Notes: a model not told the origin generated them from the letters alone. A stretch of 55,233 nucleotides of DNA from Candidatus Helarchaeota archaeon (GCA_016840125.1 JAEOSY010000326.1:1-55233), one strand, 5' to 3'; shown: positions 1 to 8,622, numbered from the stretch's first letter. Program-made: numbers and translations.

Positions 1-2
1 AT

Positions 3-710
3 GACGAGGAACTTGAAATGGTATTTGTTGTCACTGAAGGAGATTTTCATTTAAAAGACGGAAATCTAGATGAGGCTTTAATATGCTTTAAAAAAGGATT
101 AGAATGGGACGAGAAACGCGGTGATATTCAACAAAAAGCCACATCACTTTATAATATAGGCGTAGTCTATGAGATTCAGAAAAAATATGATGATGCACTG
201 GAATTATACAAAGAATCTCTAAGGATTGATGAGCAATTGGGGAACTACAGAGCAATTGCTTGGCGTCTTAGCGGCATTGGGAGAATACATAAGGCACGCG
301 GAAATTACGAGGAGGCTCTGAAAACCTTTGAAAAATCGCATAAAATCTCCGAAGATATTGGAGACAAGGAAGGAATGATCATAATTTTGGAAGAAATCTA
401 TAATATTTCGTTATCTAGAAACGATTTTGAAAAAGCTGGTGAGTCCCTTGAAAAATCACTGGTATTAGCAAATGTAATGAATATAGAGAAAAAAATAACC
501 CATCTACTTTCTCAAAAAGTAAATTTTCTTGATACTCTATCAAAAAATTATGCAACCAAAGGAAATCTCACAGAAGCTTTAAAATTACTTAAAGAAGCCC
601 AAAAGATTGTAGATGATCATAACTGGAATGATAAGTTTTCCTTCATAAAGATAATTGAAGCCTTAGAAGGGGAAATGTATAAGGGAAATACTGTAGATAA
701 AGATGCTTAA
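3..710 (+). CDS. TPR-repeat protein, 5' end cut by window edge
   Basis: The reading frame is open from base 3 with no stop before the first ATG (base 18), so the gene very probably begins outside the window. The product is a chain of about five tetratricopeptide units of 35-40 residues, with typical motifs such as YNIGVVYEIQKKYDDALELY and GIGRIHKARGNYEEALKTFE. No catalytic or membrane segment is visible in this part. TPR arrays of this spacing (kinesin-light-chain style) are protein-protein interaction scaffolds, often the C-terminal half of larger signalling or regulatory proteins. The partner and the missing N-terminal domain cannot be read here. The next gene is convergent. Confidence 0.85.
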   Translation, partial: DEELEMVFVVTEGDFHLKDGNLDEALICFKKGLEWDEKRGDIQQKATSLYNIGVVYEIQKKYDDALELYKESLRIDEQLGNYRAIAWRLSGIGRIHKARGNYEEALKTFEKSHKISEDIGDKEGMIIILEEIYNISLSRNDFEKAGESLEKSLVLANVMNIEKKITHLLSQKVNFLDTLSKNYATKGNLTEALKLLKEAQKIVDDHNWNDKFSFIKIIEALEGEMYKGNTVDKDA

Positions 711-776
711 AATTACTCGAAATCCAGCAAATTATCTAAGAATTGTTAAAATTTAGTATCAAACCAGTGCTATAAT

Positions 777-1853
777 TTATTGAGGAGGCAGCCAGGTACC
801 GCAAGCCTGACAAAATTCAGCAGAAGGATTATTTTCTGTGCCACAAAAGGGACAGGTTCTGATGTTGTCTCGTCGGGGTTGAGCTGACTGCACTTCTTCT
901 AGAATTTTTGTATATGACGGTCTTGGCTGATTTTTAGGTTCTTTATATTCATTTAGATGTGGTTTTATTTCGTCTAGAGGAGTTAAAGATGAACCAGTAG
1001 GGATATTTTCATGATGAGTATTTGGTTGTTTCTCCTGTTCAAATTTTAAAAAATCGTCAAGAGGCATTCTAAGCCGTAGATAATACCTGCTGAATTCTTG
1101 TGCTTCATTTTCGTCTATATTATAAATGCCGCGGAGGACTTTATCTCGAATATTCTGCCAATGCTGGTTTTTTTCTAGGTCTGGTAAAGTAATGGCTTTT
1201 GGTCTCAGGTCTTTTATTAATTCAGCCACGGAGGCATCCTTTGCGTATCCTCCGAGCCATTTCATACTGAGATATTTGAGGCGGCGTTCGAACATTTCAA
1301 ATGCATTAAGTATGAAATCGTTGTAACGTTTTTCTTGGCGGGCAGTATTTGCCAATTGAGAATAATGCTCAGCTTCAGCCAGAGCTTTCTCCATATCAAG
1401 ATCTAATATGAGAGTACCACTTCTGTGAACTGTGGAAACGACTTGGACTTTAGGGTTATAATCAACAACATCGTTCCAACATCCCCTTGAGATTACTTTT
1501 TTTCGTAATTTATTGCAGTATAAACATTGAATTCCAAGTTGGTGGGGGATATCAAAGGCCATTTTGAGAATATTTGCTTCGAGATCATCTCTTTGTAACT
1601 TGAGCATGTGTTTATTTACCGCTCCACAAGCATCACACCGTGGAAAATTATTCCTGAGGAAATCCAACCATTGGTTTTTATCTCTTAGGGGTAATTTGTG
1701 TTTATACTTTTTAGAGCAGCGTGGGCACCGTGATTTAACTTCAAAATAGTTCTCTTTGTTGATAATTTGAACTGGAACGATGATTTCTTTAATGCATTTC
1801 GTCTTCTTACATCGAAATTTTTCTAAATAGCTCAACCATCTCGCCCTTACCAA
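777..1853 (-). CDS. Multi-zinc-ribbon protein of unknown function
   Basis: A 358-residue protein with four N-terminal cysteine pairs in the first about 115 residues (CKKTKC, CPRC, CDAC, CLYC), which look like two zinc ribbons or one interleaved pair. A helical middle region (about residues 150-275) follows, then a proline-rich linker and a classic C-terminal zinc ribbon, CPFCG...CQACG, in the last 25 residues. Zinc ribbons at both ends suggest nucleic-acid or protein binding, but I do not recognise the family of the helical core. The start is TTG with no clear Shine-Dalgarno box, so a leaderless transcript is possible. It is divergent from the next gene across a 119-bp AT-rich gap. Confidence 0.75.
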   Translation of the reverse strand: MVRARWLSYLEKFRCKKTKCIKEIIVPVQIINKENYFEVKSRCPRCSKKYKHKLPLRDKNQWLDFLRNNFPRCDACGAVNKHMLKLQRDDLEANILKMAFDIPHQLGIQCLYCNKLRKKVISRGCWNDVVDYNPKVQVVSTVHRSGTLILDLDMEKALAEAEHYSQLANTARQEKRYNDFILNAFEMFERRLKYLSMKWLGGYAKDASVAELIKDLRPKAITLPDLEKNQHWQNIRDKVLRGIYNIDENEAQEFSRYYLRLRMPLDDFLKFEQEKQPNTHHENIPTGSSLTPLDEIKPHLNEYKEPKNQPRPSYTKILEEVQSAQPRRDNIRTCPFCGTENNPSAEFCQACGTWLPPQ

Positions 1854-1972
1854 ATAATGTATAAACTAAAAACGCAGTTCTTTTTAAAATTGACTGAGAT
1901 ATCATAATTAGAAGATTAAAATAGGAAAAGCACTATTTTTTTGATTAATTCATTTGCGTAAGAGTTGAGAGT

Positions 1973-3139
1973 ATGAAATATACCTATGCGGATATCCCTG
2001 ATGATGTAAAAGCAAAACCCTATTTACCCCTTCTTGTGAATGTATGGGAAATTTATCAGACGTATGGTTGGGAGCGGACATTAAAATTTATCTATGAGTG
2101 TCAAGAGGGAGTGTACGATTTTTTTGAAACCCGGTTGAATGAGTCAATCGGAACCTCCAAGGATCTAATGGAGGGGAAATTCACCGAAGAGCAGGCGAAG
2201 AAAGTATTATCATATATCCTTGTAATTCCAAGCTTAACAATTAGATCAGACCTTGTCCAGGGTACGCAGAAGTTGATCGCTGGGGATTCCACAGACATTA
2301 CATTTATCTCCCTGGATGATGTGACTGGTGAAATTTTTGCGCTCCTGAATGGACATTTAGAAGATGGAATTCCGGTAGATTGGTGGTTGGTGAGACCGGA
2401 TGATGAATTACTAGAAAGGCGTCACATGAAGCTTGGCTACAAGTTGAAGGAAATTCCAAGACGGTTTAATAATTTGACTAAAGCCGCAGGTAGACTTCTT
2501 GAGGTGTTTCAAGATATTCGGAATGAACGGACACCACAATGGTCCAATTCGCTTTATTCCACCGCCACAGTCTGGGTTTCTTTTGCATTAAATGTGATCT
2601 TTGAGCCGTCCAACTTTGAATCTATTGCCAGCACGTACGACGGGTGGGCAGCAAAACAGCAATTTGGGATGCCGGATTACCTTTTTTCCTTCCACCCCTG
2701 GCCATCTATGCTCAATCTGTTCTTTCTACAAGGGCGAGCGCAATTTTGCAATAAATTGAGTTGGCTTACAACGGAGGGGCATTTATTTCTCCAGCCGTTC
2801 GAAGACTCCACCTTAGAAGTGGTGCAGGATTTACATGCAGACATCTTTGAACTTTATAAGAAGGGAATAACAGAAGAGGGAATTCCCTTTCCTATCCAAA
2901 CCTTGAACAGCGAGTTTCCGAATGCCAAAAATAAAAAAGAACCAGATACAAGGTTCCAAGTGAAATATCCAGAGGGAAAATTTATTCAAATTGAGGATTT
3001 AAACTTAAGTTTTGAGGAAGTTTTGAAGGGGGGCTATTTGGATATTACGACAGAAACACCAGTGACCGAACCAATTGATGCATCTAAGGTGCTTTCTACA
3101 GGTATTGGGCGCGAAACGAAATTTAGGTCATATACCTAG
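1973..3139 (+). CDS. Hypothetical protein, 388 aa
   Basis: A soluble, mainly helical protein with no signal peptide, no membrane segment and no cysteine cluster. I do not recognise the family. It is rich in aromatic residues in the middle (a run around FGMPDYLFSFHPWPSMLNLF), which would suit a compact globular fold. The tail after about residue 310 is more polar and may be flexible. The ATG at 1973 is preceded by a purine-rich GAGAG stretch. It is divergent from the zinc-ribbon gene and followed 124 bp later by the longin-like gene. No function is assigned. Confidence 0.7.
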   Translation: MKYTYADIPDDVKAKPYLPLLVNVWEIYQTYGWERTLKFIYECQEGVYDFFETRLNESIGTSKDLMEGKFTEEQAKKVLSYILVIPSLTIRSDLVQGTQKLIAGDSTDITFISLDDVTGEIFALLNGHLEDGIPVDWWLVRPDDELLERRHMKLGYKLKEIPRRFNNLTKAAGRLLEVFQDIRNERTPQWSNSLYSTATVWVSFALNVIFEPSNFESIASTYDGWAAKQQFGMPDYLFSFHPWPSMLNLFFLQGRAQFCNKLSWLTTEGHLFLQPFEDSTLEVVQDLHADIFELYKKGITEEGIPFPIQTLNSEFPNAKNKKEPDTRFQVKYPEGKFIQIEDLNLSFEEVLKGGYLDITTETPVTEPIDASKVLSTGIGRETKFRSYT

Positions 3140-3185
3140 TGGAATTCCATAGGATATTAAAGCAGCAACTATTACAGACATCTAC

Positions 3186-3193
3186 TTTATAAA
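3186..3193 (+). promoter_or_regulatory. TATA-like box for the longin-like gene
   Basis: TTTATAAA in the AT-rich gap upstream of the gene starting at 3264. An archaeal start site about 25-27 bp downstream would fall near 3216-3220, giving a leader of about 45 nt that includes the purine-rich box GAAGAGGA. This is a single-motif prediction. Confidence 0.4.
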
Positions 3194-3263
3194 TGTATAA
3201 GTTATTCTAACTAAATTATTAGTTATCTTTCCATTAGGATGGTAGAAGAAGAGGATTACTAGA

Positions 3264-3671
3264 ATGATAAATGGTGTTCTAATCACTGTTAAAACGAAGC
3301 CTGTCTTTTTTAAAGGGCTCAATGGACATACCTCATTCGATCCCCAGCTCTACGGAAGTTATTTGACTGCAATTGATTCGTTCGCGAAGGTATTGAGTCA
3401 AGATCGGATTCAAGCTATATTATTGGGAGATACATTGTTGATCTACCGTCTATTAGATGAATCAGTCAATATCCTTTTAATAGTCATCGCAGATCGGAAT
3501 ATTAAGAAAGTTAAGGTAAAACAATTCATAGATGATCTTGAAGAAGCATTTTTCAATGTTTTTCGAGTTGACCAAGTAATCAGACACTCCTCTGAACCAA
3601 ATTATTTTATTCCTTTTGAGGCCGCCCTTAACATTATACATTTTAAAAACATGGGACAAGTCGCCTTCTAA
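3264..3671 (+). CDS. Longin/roadblock-like small protein
   Basis: A 135-residue protein with alternating strands and helices: an N-terminal strand (GVLITVKTKPVFF), a long central helix (GSYLTAIDSFAKVL), a strand pair around ILLGDTLLIYRLLDE and VNILLIVIAD, and a C-terminal helix (VKQFIDDLEEAF). This order matches the longin/roadblock profilin-like fold used by small-GTPase regulators and vesicle-trafficking proteins. Short single-domain proteins of this type are numerous in Asgard archaea. The assignment rests on pattern, not on a search. A purine-rich ribosome-binding site (GAAGAGGA) precedes the ATG. A second protein with the same plan is at 29128-29556. Confidence 0.5.
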   Translation: MINGVLITVKTKPVFFKGLNGHTSFDPQLYGSYLTAIDSFAKVLSQDRIQAILLGDTLLIYRLLDESVNILLIVIADRNIKKVKVKQFIDDLEEAFFNVFRVDQVIRHSSEPNYFIPFEAALNIIHFKNMGQVAF

Positions 3672-3774
3672 AAGACTTTTCTGAATTTTCTTGATTTTTA
3701 TCTCTTGTTTAGAAATCCACTGATACAAAATAGTTTTTAGTGTAGTTAGGATTCAGAGCAATGAGGTAGATTCG

Positions 3775-5076
3775 ATGACAAACCCACCTGTTTTCATTAC
3801 CCCAGTTGAGAATGACCTAAAAGAATCAGTTCGGAAATGTTTTGATGCATTCGGGGGAGTCTCCTCGATTGTCAAGGAATCAGGGAAGGTTTTGATTAAA
3901 ATAAATCTGACAATGCCAGTCCTTTCTGCAATAACCACACCAGAAGTAGTTTTAGCTACGATTGAGGTACTCAAAGAAGCGAATATCAATCCAAAGGATA
4001 TAATTGTTTTTGAAAATTGTGCATGTGGGTTCTTCACAAGACTTGCGTTCGCAGCAGAAAACATCGGAAAACGGATAAGGAAATTAGGAGCAAAAACGGT
4101 TTGCTTAGATGAACAGAAGTCGATTGATGTCGAATTTAATGGTCAAGCGTTGGATAAACCGATACCCATTCCCAAAATTCTTTATGAGCACTTGATAGAA
4201 AATCGAGAAGCCAACACTTACATCAATATCCCGAAATTGAAAACCCATATGCAAACGGGATTAACGAATTGTATCAAGAATCAACACGGACTTTTGTATG
4301 ATGATGAGAAAGTTTATAACCACCACTTGATTGATGAAAAAATTGTAGATATTTTGGGTAAATTTAGACCTGATTTTAATATTGTAGATGCAACCACTGT
4401 TGTAGATTATGGACAAGTGGCCATTATACCAGAATATAATATCCCCATGGGATTATTATTAGCTGGTGCGGATCCTGTCGCGGTGGACACCGTTGGCGCA
4501 GAACTTTTGGGGATCGAAGATGTAAAGCACCTTCAATTGGCCGCCGAGCAAGGTTTGGGGTGCAATAATTTGGATGAAATAACGGTTCTTCCTACCAAAA
4601 ACCTGATAGAACAACATAAGATGCAACTCCACTGTAAATCGATCCCACTTAAACCCTCGGAAAAATGTGTGTTGATTAAGGGTAAAGAGAAAGCGTGTCG
4701 AACGGGGTGTTTGACCCTTGGGCTGTATTTCATCTTATTTACGCATGATAAGGATTATAGTGACTGTGTCGGAGTGATTGGGAAGGGACATGATACTACA
4801 GAGTTAGACAAATATTCGGGACCATTTATTGTAAATGGACCGTGTGCCGTTACGGAATTGAGGGATTATTTTGAACAACGAAAAGAAATTGAGAAATTAG
4901 AAGTTGTTTTCATCGAGGATCATTGCCATTTAGCAGATTTAGTGAAATATGTGAGAAAGTATGTTAAAATCCCGCTTTCAGCGCTGACGGATCTCGCTCC
5001 AATTAATATGATCAAAATTATAGGGTTAATAATTTTAGCTAAACTGCATCGAGTACGATGTCAATTTAAGATGTAG
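3775..5076 (+). CDS. DUF362 family protein
   Basis: A 433-residue protein. The first about 280 residues match the DUF362 plan: a KINLTMP segment after the first helix, TTPEVVLATIEVLKEA, then INIPKLKTHMQTGLTNCIKN and the acidic segment GADPVAVDTVGAELLG. DUF362 proteins often carry a ferredoxin domain. None is present here; instead there is a C-terminal extension of about 150 residues with scattered cysteines (CKS, KACRTGC, DYSDCVG, GPCAV) that do not form a canonical 4Fe-4S motif. The function of DUF362 is not firmly established. The ATG has GAGGT seven bases upstream. The 3' end abuts a convergent membrane-protein gene. Confidence 0.75.
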   Translation: MTNPPVFITPVENDLKESVRKCFDAFGGVSSIVKESGKVLIKINLTMPVLSAITTPEVVLATIEVLKEANINPKDIIVFENCACGFFTRLAFAAENIGKRIRKLGAKTVCLDEQKSIDVEFNGQALDKPIPIPKILYEHLIENREANTYINIPKLKTHMQTGLTNCIKNQHGLLYDDEKVYNHHLIDEKIVDILGKFRPDFNIVDATTVVDYGQVAIIPEYNIPMGLLLAGADPVAVDTVGAELLGIEDVKHLQLAAEQGLGCNNLDEITVLPTKNLIEQHKMQLHCKSIPLKPSEKCVLIKGKEKACRTGCLTLGLYFILFTHDKDYSDCVGVIGKGHDTTELDKYSGPFIVNGPCAVTELRDYFEQRKEIEKLEVVFIEDHCHLADLVKYVRKYVKIPLSALTDLAPINMIKIIGLIILAKLHRVRCQFKM

Positions 5077-5118
5077 GTTAAAAAAAAAAGAGGTAGATTG
5101 AAAGCAGATTTTTCGAGA

Positions 5119-5517
5119 TTATTCCTTTTTAGGTAAGAGGTAGCCGCTTTGTTTTAAGAGAATTAAGACGAGAATTGCCCAGGTGACGTCATAGATCGCC
5201 GATACAAGTAGAATGGGTAGTAATTGAGGAACTCCTGTGATCATGCTAATGATCGCAAAGGGTTGGACCAAGAACCGTAGCAAACAATTTACTTTTGGAA
5301 TAATGGAGTAAGTTTCGATATTCCTCGCTGAATATATAAGGAGGAGGCCGAAGCAAACGGTCATTGAACCTAGAATTTGCATAAAGATAGGATAATTTGC
5401 TGGAAGACCCATGAGTCCCAGAAAGGAATCCATGAACATGAACAGCACACCAAGAAACAACTCAAAATAGCCGCCAAAAAGGATTAAAATCTTCAGTAGC
5501 TTTTCTTTCTCCATCAT
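5119..5517 (-). CDS. Small four-helix membrane protein (paralog 1)
   Basis: A 132-residue protein with four predicted membrane helices and short charged ends (MEKEKLLK at the front, LLPKKE at the back). It aligns along its whole length with the upstream neighbour at 5553-5930 (shared FGG.FEL..G..F, FGLLLIYS.R, LLRF.VQPF, IYD..WAIL), so the pair is a tandem duplication. The start ATG is preceded by a good AGGTGATAA box. The family is unknown to me; polar residues inside the helices (GG.FEL, VQPF, YDV.WA) are conserved between the copies and may mark a functional site. Probably co-transcribed with the enoyl-CoA hydratase gene. Confidence 0.7.
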   Translation of the reverse strand: MMEKEKLLKILILFGGYFELFLGVLFMFMDSFLGLMGLPANYPIFMQILGSMTVCFGLLLIYSARNIETYSIIPKVNCLLRFLVQPFAIISMITGVPQLLPILLVSAIYDVTWAILVLILLKQSGYLLPKKE

Positions 5518-5552
5518 TTATCACCTTTCATATTTTTATTTTCCACTTCACC

Positions 5553-5930
5553 CTACCAATAATCGCATTTCCTTAATAATACTATGATGAGGATAGCCCA
5601 CACAATATCGTAAATGGAGGTAACTATCAGTAGCAGCCCGAAACCCGGAAAGGCGAGTGAGTTAATGATTACGAATGGCTGCACTGCAAATCGGAATAGA
5701 ATATTGACCTTTATTATCATGCCATGCGTCTTAAAATCTCTTGTAGAATAGATTAAGAGAATCCCAAAACAGATAAAGAACACACCTGAGAGCTGGGCGA
5801 ACATCGGAACCTCAATAGTAACCCCAAAATTCCCTATGAACAGGTGTATAAAAAGGAAAATGGCTCCTACGATTAATTCAAAAATTCCACCAAAAATTAT
5901 GAGCCATTTTAGAAGAACCGTTTTTTCCAT
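5553..5930 (-). CDS. Small four-helix membrane protein (paralog 2)
   Basis: A 125-residue protein with four hydrophobic helices, homologous end to end to the product of 5119-5517. Shared signature residues include FGGIFELIVGA, FGILLIYSTR, LFRFAVQPFVI and IYDIVWAIL. It starts 18 bp after the stop of the enoyl-CoA hydratase gene and 35 bp before the next copy begins, so the three genes form a likely operon. The function is unknown. The ribosome-binding site is weak. Confidence 0.7.
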   Translation of the reverse strand: MEKTVLLKWLIIFGGIFELIVGAIFLFIHLFIGNFGVTIEVPMFAQLSGVFFICFGILLIYSTRDFKTHGMIIKVNILFRFAVQPFVIINSLAFPGFGLLLIVTSIYDIVWAILIIVLLRKCDYW

Positions 5931-5948
5931 GAGATAACAACTTCCAGG

Positions 5949-6764
5949 CTATTTAGCGCGCCATTTGGGTTTTTTCTTCTCCAATCGGGCAAAAGCACCT
6001 GAGAAGAAGTCCTTAGTTTGAAGGAGTTGTGAGTTAACCAACCCTTCGAGTTGCATCCCATATTCAGCCTCTTTCCCATAGCAGAGATCCACTAATCGCT
6101 TTGCCATTCCGACAGCTAACGGGGCAGCTTCAATCAATTCATCTGCATATGCTGAAACCATTTGATCTAGGGAACTCTGATCTTTTGCTACACCACTTAC
6201 AATACCCATTTTTTGGGCTTCCAAGGCATCGAAAACCCGCCCAGTCATAACGATATCCTTTGCGGCGGTGATGCCAACGAGGCGAGTCAACCGTATCGTC
6301 CCACCTACATCAGCTATGAGCCCAATACGTGACTCAGGCATGGTAAAGGTTGCAGATTGGACGGCAAATCGAAAATCGCAAGCGAGTGCTATCTCAAACC
6401 CTGATCCATAACAATAACCATTAATTTTTGCGATGACAGGTTTTTCCATCTTTTCAATTTTAGTCAAGATAGGTTGGAGCCAGGTATAGAGCCAATATCG
6501 AAAATTGTGAGGTTTAGTTGGAGCACCCGTCTGCCCTTGAGCTTGTCCAGTCAGCATCTTCAAATCAATTCCAGCACTGAATGTGTTTTCCCCCCCAGTA
6601 AGAATAACTACCCGCGCATCACTGCGTTCCACTTCTGCAAATGCATTTTCAATACCCTCAAAAAGATCAAAGTTTAACGCATTCTTCTTCTTTAACCGGT
6701 TCATTTTAATGGTCGCAATTTTCTTCTCTTCATCTTTCTCGATTAAAACAATATCTTCACTCAT
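5949..6764 (-). CDS. Enoyl-CoA hydratase/isomerase family protein
   Basis: A crotonase-fold protein of 271 residues. The oxyanion-hole segment is GGENTFSAGIDLKML, followed by YGSGFEIALACDFRF and PESRIGLIADVGGTIRL. The two glutamates used by enoyl-CoA hydratases for water addition are both in place (FE and PE, 20 residues apart). Eight residues after the second glutamate there is an aspartate (IADVG), the position of the catalytic aspartate in dienoyl-CoA isomerases. The family acts on 2-enoyl-CoA thioesters in fatty- or amino-acid degradation; the exact substrate cannot be read. The ATG at 6764 is chosen over an upstream GTG because GGTGA lies five bases before it. First gene of a likely operon with two small membrane proteins. 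Confidence 0.85.
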   Translation of the reverse strand: MSEDIVLIEKDEEKKIATIKMNRLKKKNALNFDLFEGIENAFAEVERSDARVVILTGGENTFSAGIDLKMLTGQAQGQTGAPTKPHNFRYWLYTWLQPILTKIEKMEKPVIAKINGYCYGSGFEIALACDFRFAVQSATFTMPESRIGLIADVGGTIRLTRLVGITAAKDIVMTGRVFDALEAQKMGIVSGVAKDQSSLDQMVSAYADELIEAAPLAVGMAKRLVDLCYGKEAEYGMQLEGLVNSQLLQTKDFFSGAFARLEKKKPKWRAK

Positions 6765-6833
6765 CTTTTTCACCTGATAGGACTTAATGAATTACTCAAT
6801 TAATAATAGCACATCATTTTACAATAAAATATT

Positions 6834-7271
6834 TCATTTTTCTTTCGCATATTTTTCCATGAATTTATCGGCAAACTTATCTTTTATTTCTTTAATGCCA
6901 GGGCGGGTGTCTGCACCTTCAGAAAGGTCATAAAGAATTGACACGACATCGCTAAAATCGAGATCGTTGTTCATTTCATAGATGGCATAGATGTAGAGTG
7001 ATTCCTTGTAGAGCTGCGGAAATTTCTCGATCATATTATGAAAGGACATGGTATCGTAAGGTTCCGGAATACTCCACGCGAACCCTTTCAAATCCTTATC
7101 GAATTGTTTTGCTACCACGTTCTCTGCTTCTAATTCGCGCAAGTGAATAGCAGTATGGTCCGTACACATTGGCAGACGTTGTTTAATTGTCTCTTCCACT
7201 TCGTGTGTAGTTGCAGGCCGTCCTAACTTTTTAATTGTATCTTTTAGAAAGGAGAAAATCATAATTGGCAT
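6834..7271 (-). CDS. Winged-helix-like protein, about 145 aa
   Basis: The first about 65 residues read as a winged helix: a helix (FLKDTIKKLG), a second helix (TTHEVEETIKQRL), a recognition-like helix (CTDHTAIHLRELEAENVV) and a wing ending in FAWSI. The remaining about 75 residues are helical and acidic and resemble no domain I know. This suggests a DNA-binding regulator or an adaptor. A TTG at 7277 and ATGs at 7271 and 7262 are all possible starts and none has a clear ribosome-binding site; 7271 is chosen. Confidence 0.55.
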   Translation of the reverse strand: MPIMIFSFLKDTIKKLGRPATTHEVEETIKQRLPMCTDHTAIHLRELEAENVVAKQFDKDLKGFAWSIPEPYDTMSFHNMIEKFPQLYKESLYIYAIYEMNNDLDFSDVVSILYDLSEGADTRPGIKEIKDKFADKFMEKYAKEK

Positions 7272-7346
7272 ACTCAATAATAAAAAGAGAGAAATTATAT
7301 ACTTTTGTGAAGAGAAAAAGAAGATTCAAATTAGCTATTAATAAGA

Positions 7347-8540
7347 CTATTGGAGAGTTTTCTGGGGATTGAGGTCTCGTCCCTTCTTGAATTTTTCTTT
7401 CAATTTATCTTTATTTTTATAAGTGCAGAGAGCAAGTGCCTCTAATTTACGGCGTTTTTCTGGCGGGATCTCAAAGGGAATTTCATCGTTAGTGAAATTG
7501 TTCAAGAATTCTTCGAGTTTTCGATAGTCTATAATAAGAATATTATTAGGAGAATTCCGATTCCATTTATTGAACTGTTCTTTTCTAAATTTATTTGAAA
7601 CGACAATTACCCACAATTCATCAACTAATTCGTGATATTTCTGGGTTTTCCATTTTTTTTCAACACCGCCTTTTGTTTTGGAATTGGTAATATCAATACC
7701 ATATATTTTATTTTCTCCACACACCATCTCTAAATAGCGCCCAGAACCTACTTTAGTCTGCGCTTTTTCTGAATATCGGAATCCATATAGATCGGCCCAT
7801 TCTTCCAAAATATCTTTTACAAGAACTTCTGTAGAATAACCTCTTTTTAAGTAATAAACAGCTCTTTTTTTCCAATTATCAAGTTTATACCCCATTCTTG
7901 TACGTACATTAGTCAATCCCCCATGATGCTTTTGTATTCCACTCAATAAATCGACATGCCCCGTTTCTCTTAACATCATCATAGTTGGAAAAGAGTTATT
8001 AAATTCTTCAATAATAAGTCGTTGTAGTTGATCCCTAATAATTTCCCATTTTTTCCAGTAGCCCTTTGGTTTTTGATCTAATTCAAAGCCCATTCGCTTC
8101 CGTACGGCATTAAATCCTCCATGGTGTCTTATAATTGCAACTCTTAAGTCATTATGACCCGAGGTCTCCAATATTTTTGCTGAGGGAAACGAACCTTTGA
8201 ATTTTTCAGTCATAACGCGTTGTAATTCAAGTTTTACATTTTCCCATTTCTTCCAATAGGAATTCGGTCGCTTTCCAATTTTATATCCCAATCGTTTTCG
8301 TACTTTATTATAACCACCATGATGTGCTGAAATTGCATTAGCCAAGCTACCGTAGTTTTTTTGCCTTAGTTCCTTATCAGAGGGGAATCTTCCATTGAAG
8401 ATCTTTTTTATTATTAATTTTAGTTCACGTTCGATATTTTTCCACTCTTTCCAGTAACCTTTTGGTTTCTTTTTTACTTTTGCTTTCGGTCTTGTTTGTA
8501 TTAATTCTTCTTTAGGCTTTTTAGAATCTTCCAGAAATAT
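7347..8540 (-). CDS. Homing-endonuclease-repeat protein with nuclease-like C-terminus; start unclear
   Basis: The protein begins with repeated units of about 50 residues of the form YWKKWE...L...F...FPS...L...G...L..AI..HHGG...VRKRMG, the pattern of the homing endonuclease associated repeat (HNH_repeat). Three units follow the TTG at 8345. The frame stays open upstream to a TGA at 8541-8543 and encodes a further unit (GYWKEWKNIER...FPSDKELR), so 8345 is not the true start. No ATG, GTG or TTG exists between 8540 and 8346; either a rare start is used or the 5' end is damaged. The C-terminal about 170 residues contain YGIDITNSKTKGG and VDELWVIVV, resembling a PD-(D/E)XK-type nuclease core. Likely a DNA-binding nuclease; the target is unknown. 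Confidence 0.6.
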   Translation of the reverse strand: MFLEDSKKPKEELIQTRPKAKVKKKPKGYWKEWKNIERELKLIIKKIFNGRFPSDKELRQKNYGSLANAISAHHGGYNKVRKRLGYKIGKRPNSYWKKWENVKLELQRVMTEKFKGSFPSAKILETSGHNDLRVAIIRHHGGFNAVRKRMGFELDQKPKGYWKKWEIIRDQLQRLIIEEFNNSFPTMMMLRETGHVDLLSGIQKHHGGLTNVRTRMGYKLDNWKKRAVYYLKRGYSTEVLVKDILEEWADLYGFRYSEKAQTKVGSGRYLEMVCGENKIYGIDITNSKTKGGVEKKWKTQKYHELVDELWVIVVSNKFRKEQFNKWNRNSPNNILIIDYRKLEEFLNNFTNDEIPFEIPPEKRRKLEALALCTYKNKDKLKEKFKKGRDLNPQKTLQ

Positions 8541-8570
8541 TCACAACCTTAAGATTGAAACCCTATTCCT

Positions 8571-8622
8571 CAATACCTGGCCAGGAATTGATGATAGGTA
8601 AGATTAGGAATTTCTCTAATCT
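8571..8622. promoter_or_regulatory. Two inverted repeats upstream of the repeat-nuclease gene
   Basis: A 20-bp near-palindrome (CAATACCTGGCCAGGAATTG, 8571-8590, one central-flank mismatch) and a second dyad with 7-bp arms AGATTAG and CTAATCT separated by 8 bases (8601-8622). They lie in the 189-bp gap between the 2[4Fe-4S] gene and the repeat-nuclease gene, both on the minus strand. They could be operators or a terminator structure for the upstream gene; the sequence alone does not decide. The rest of the gap is plain AT-rich DNA. Confidence 0.4.
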
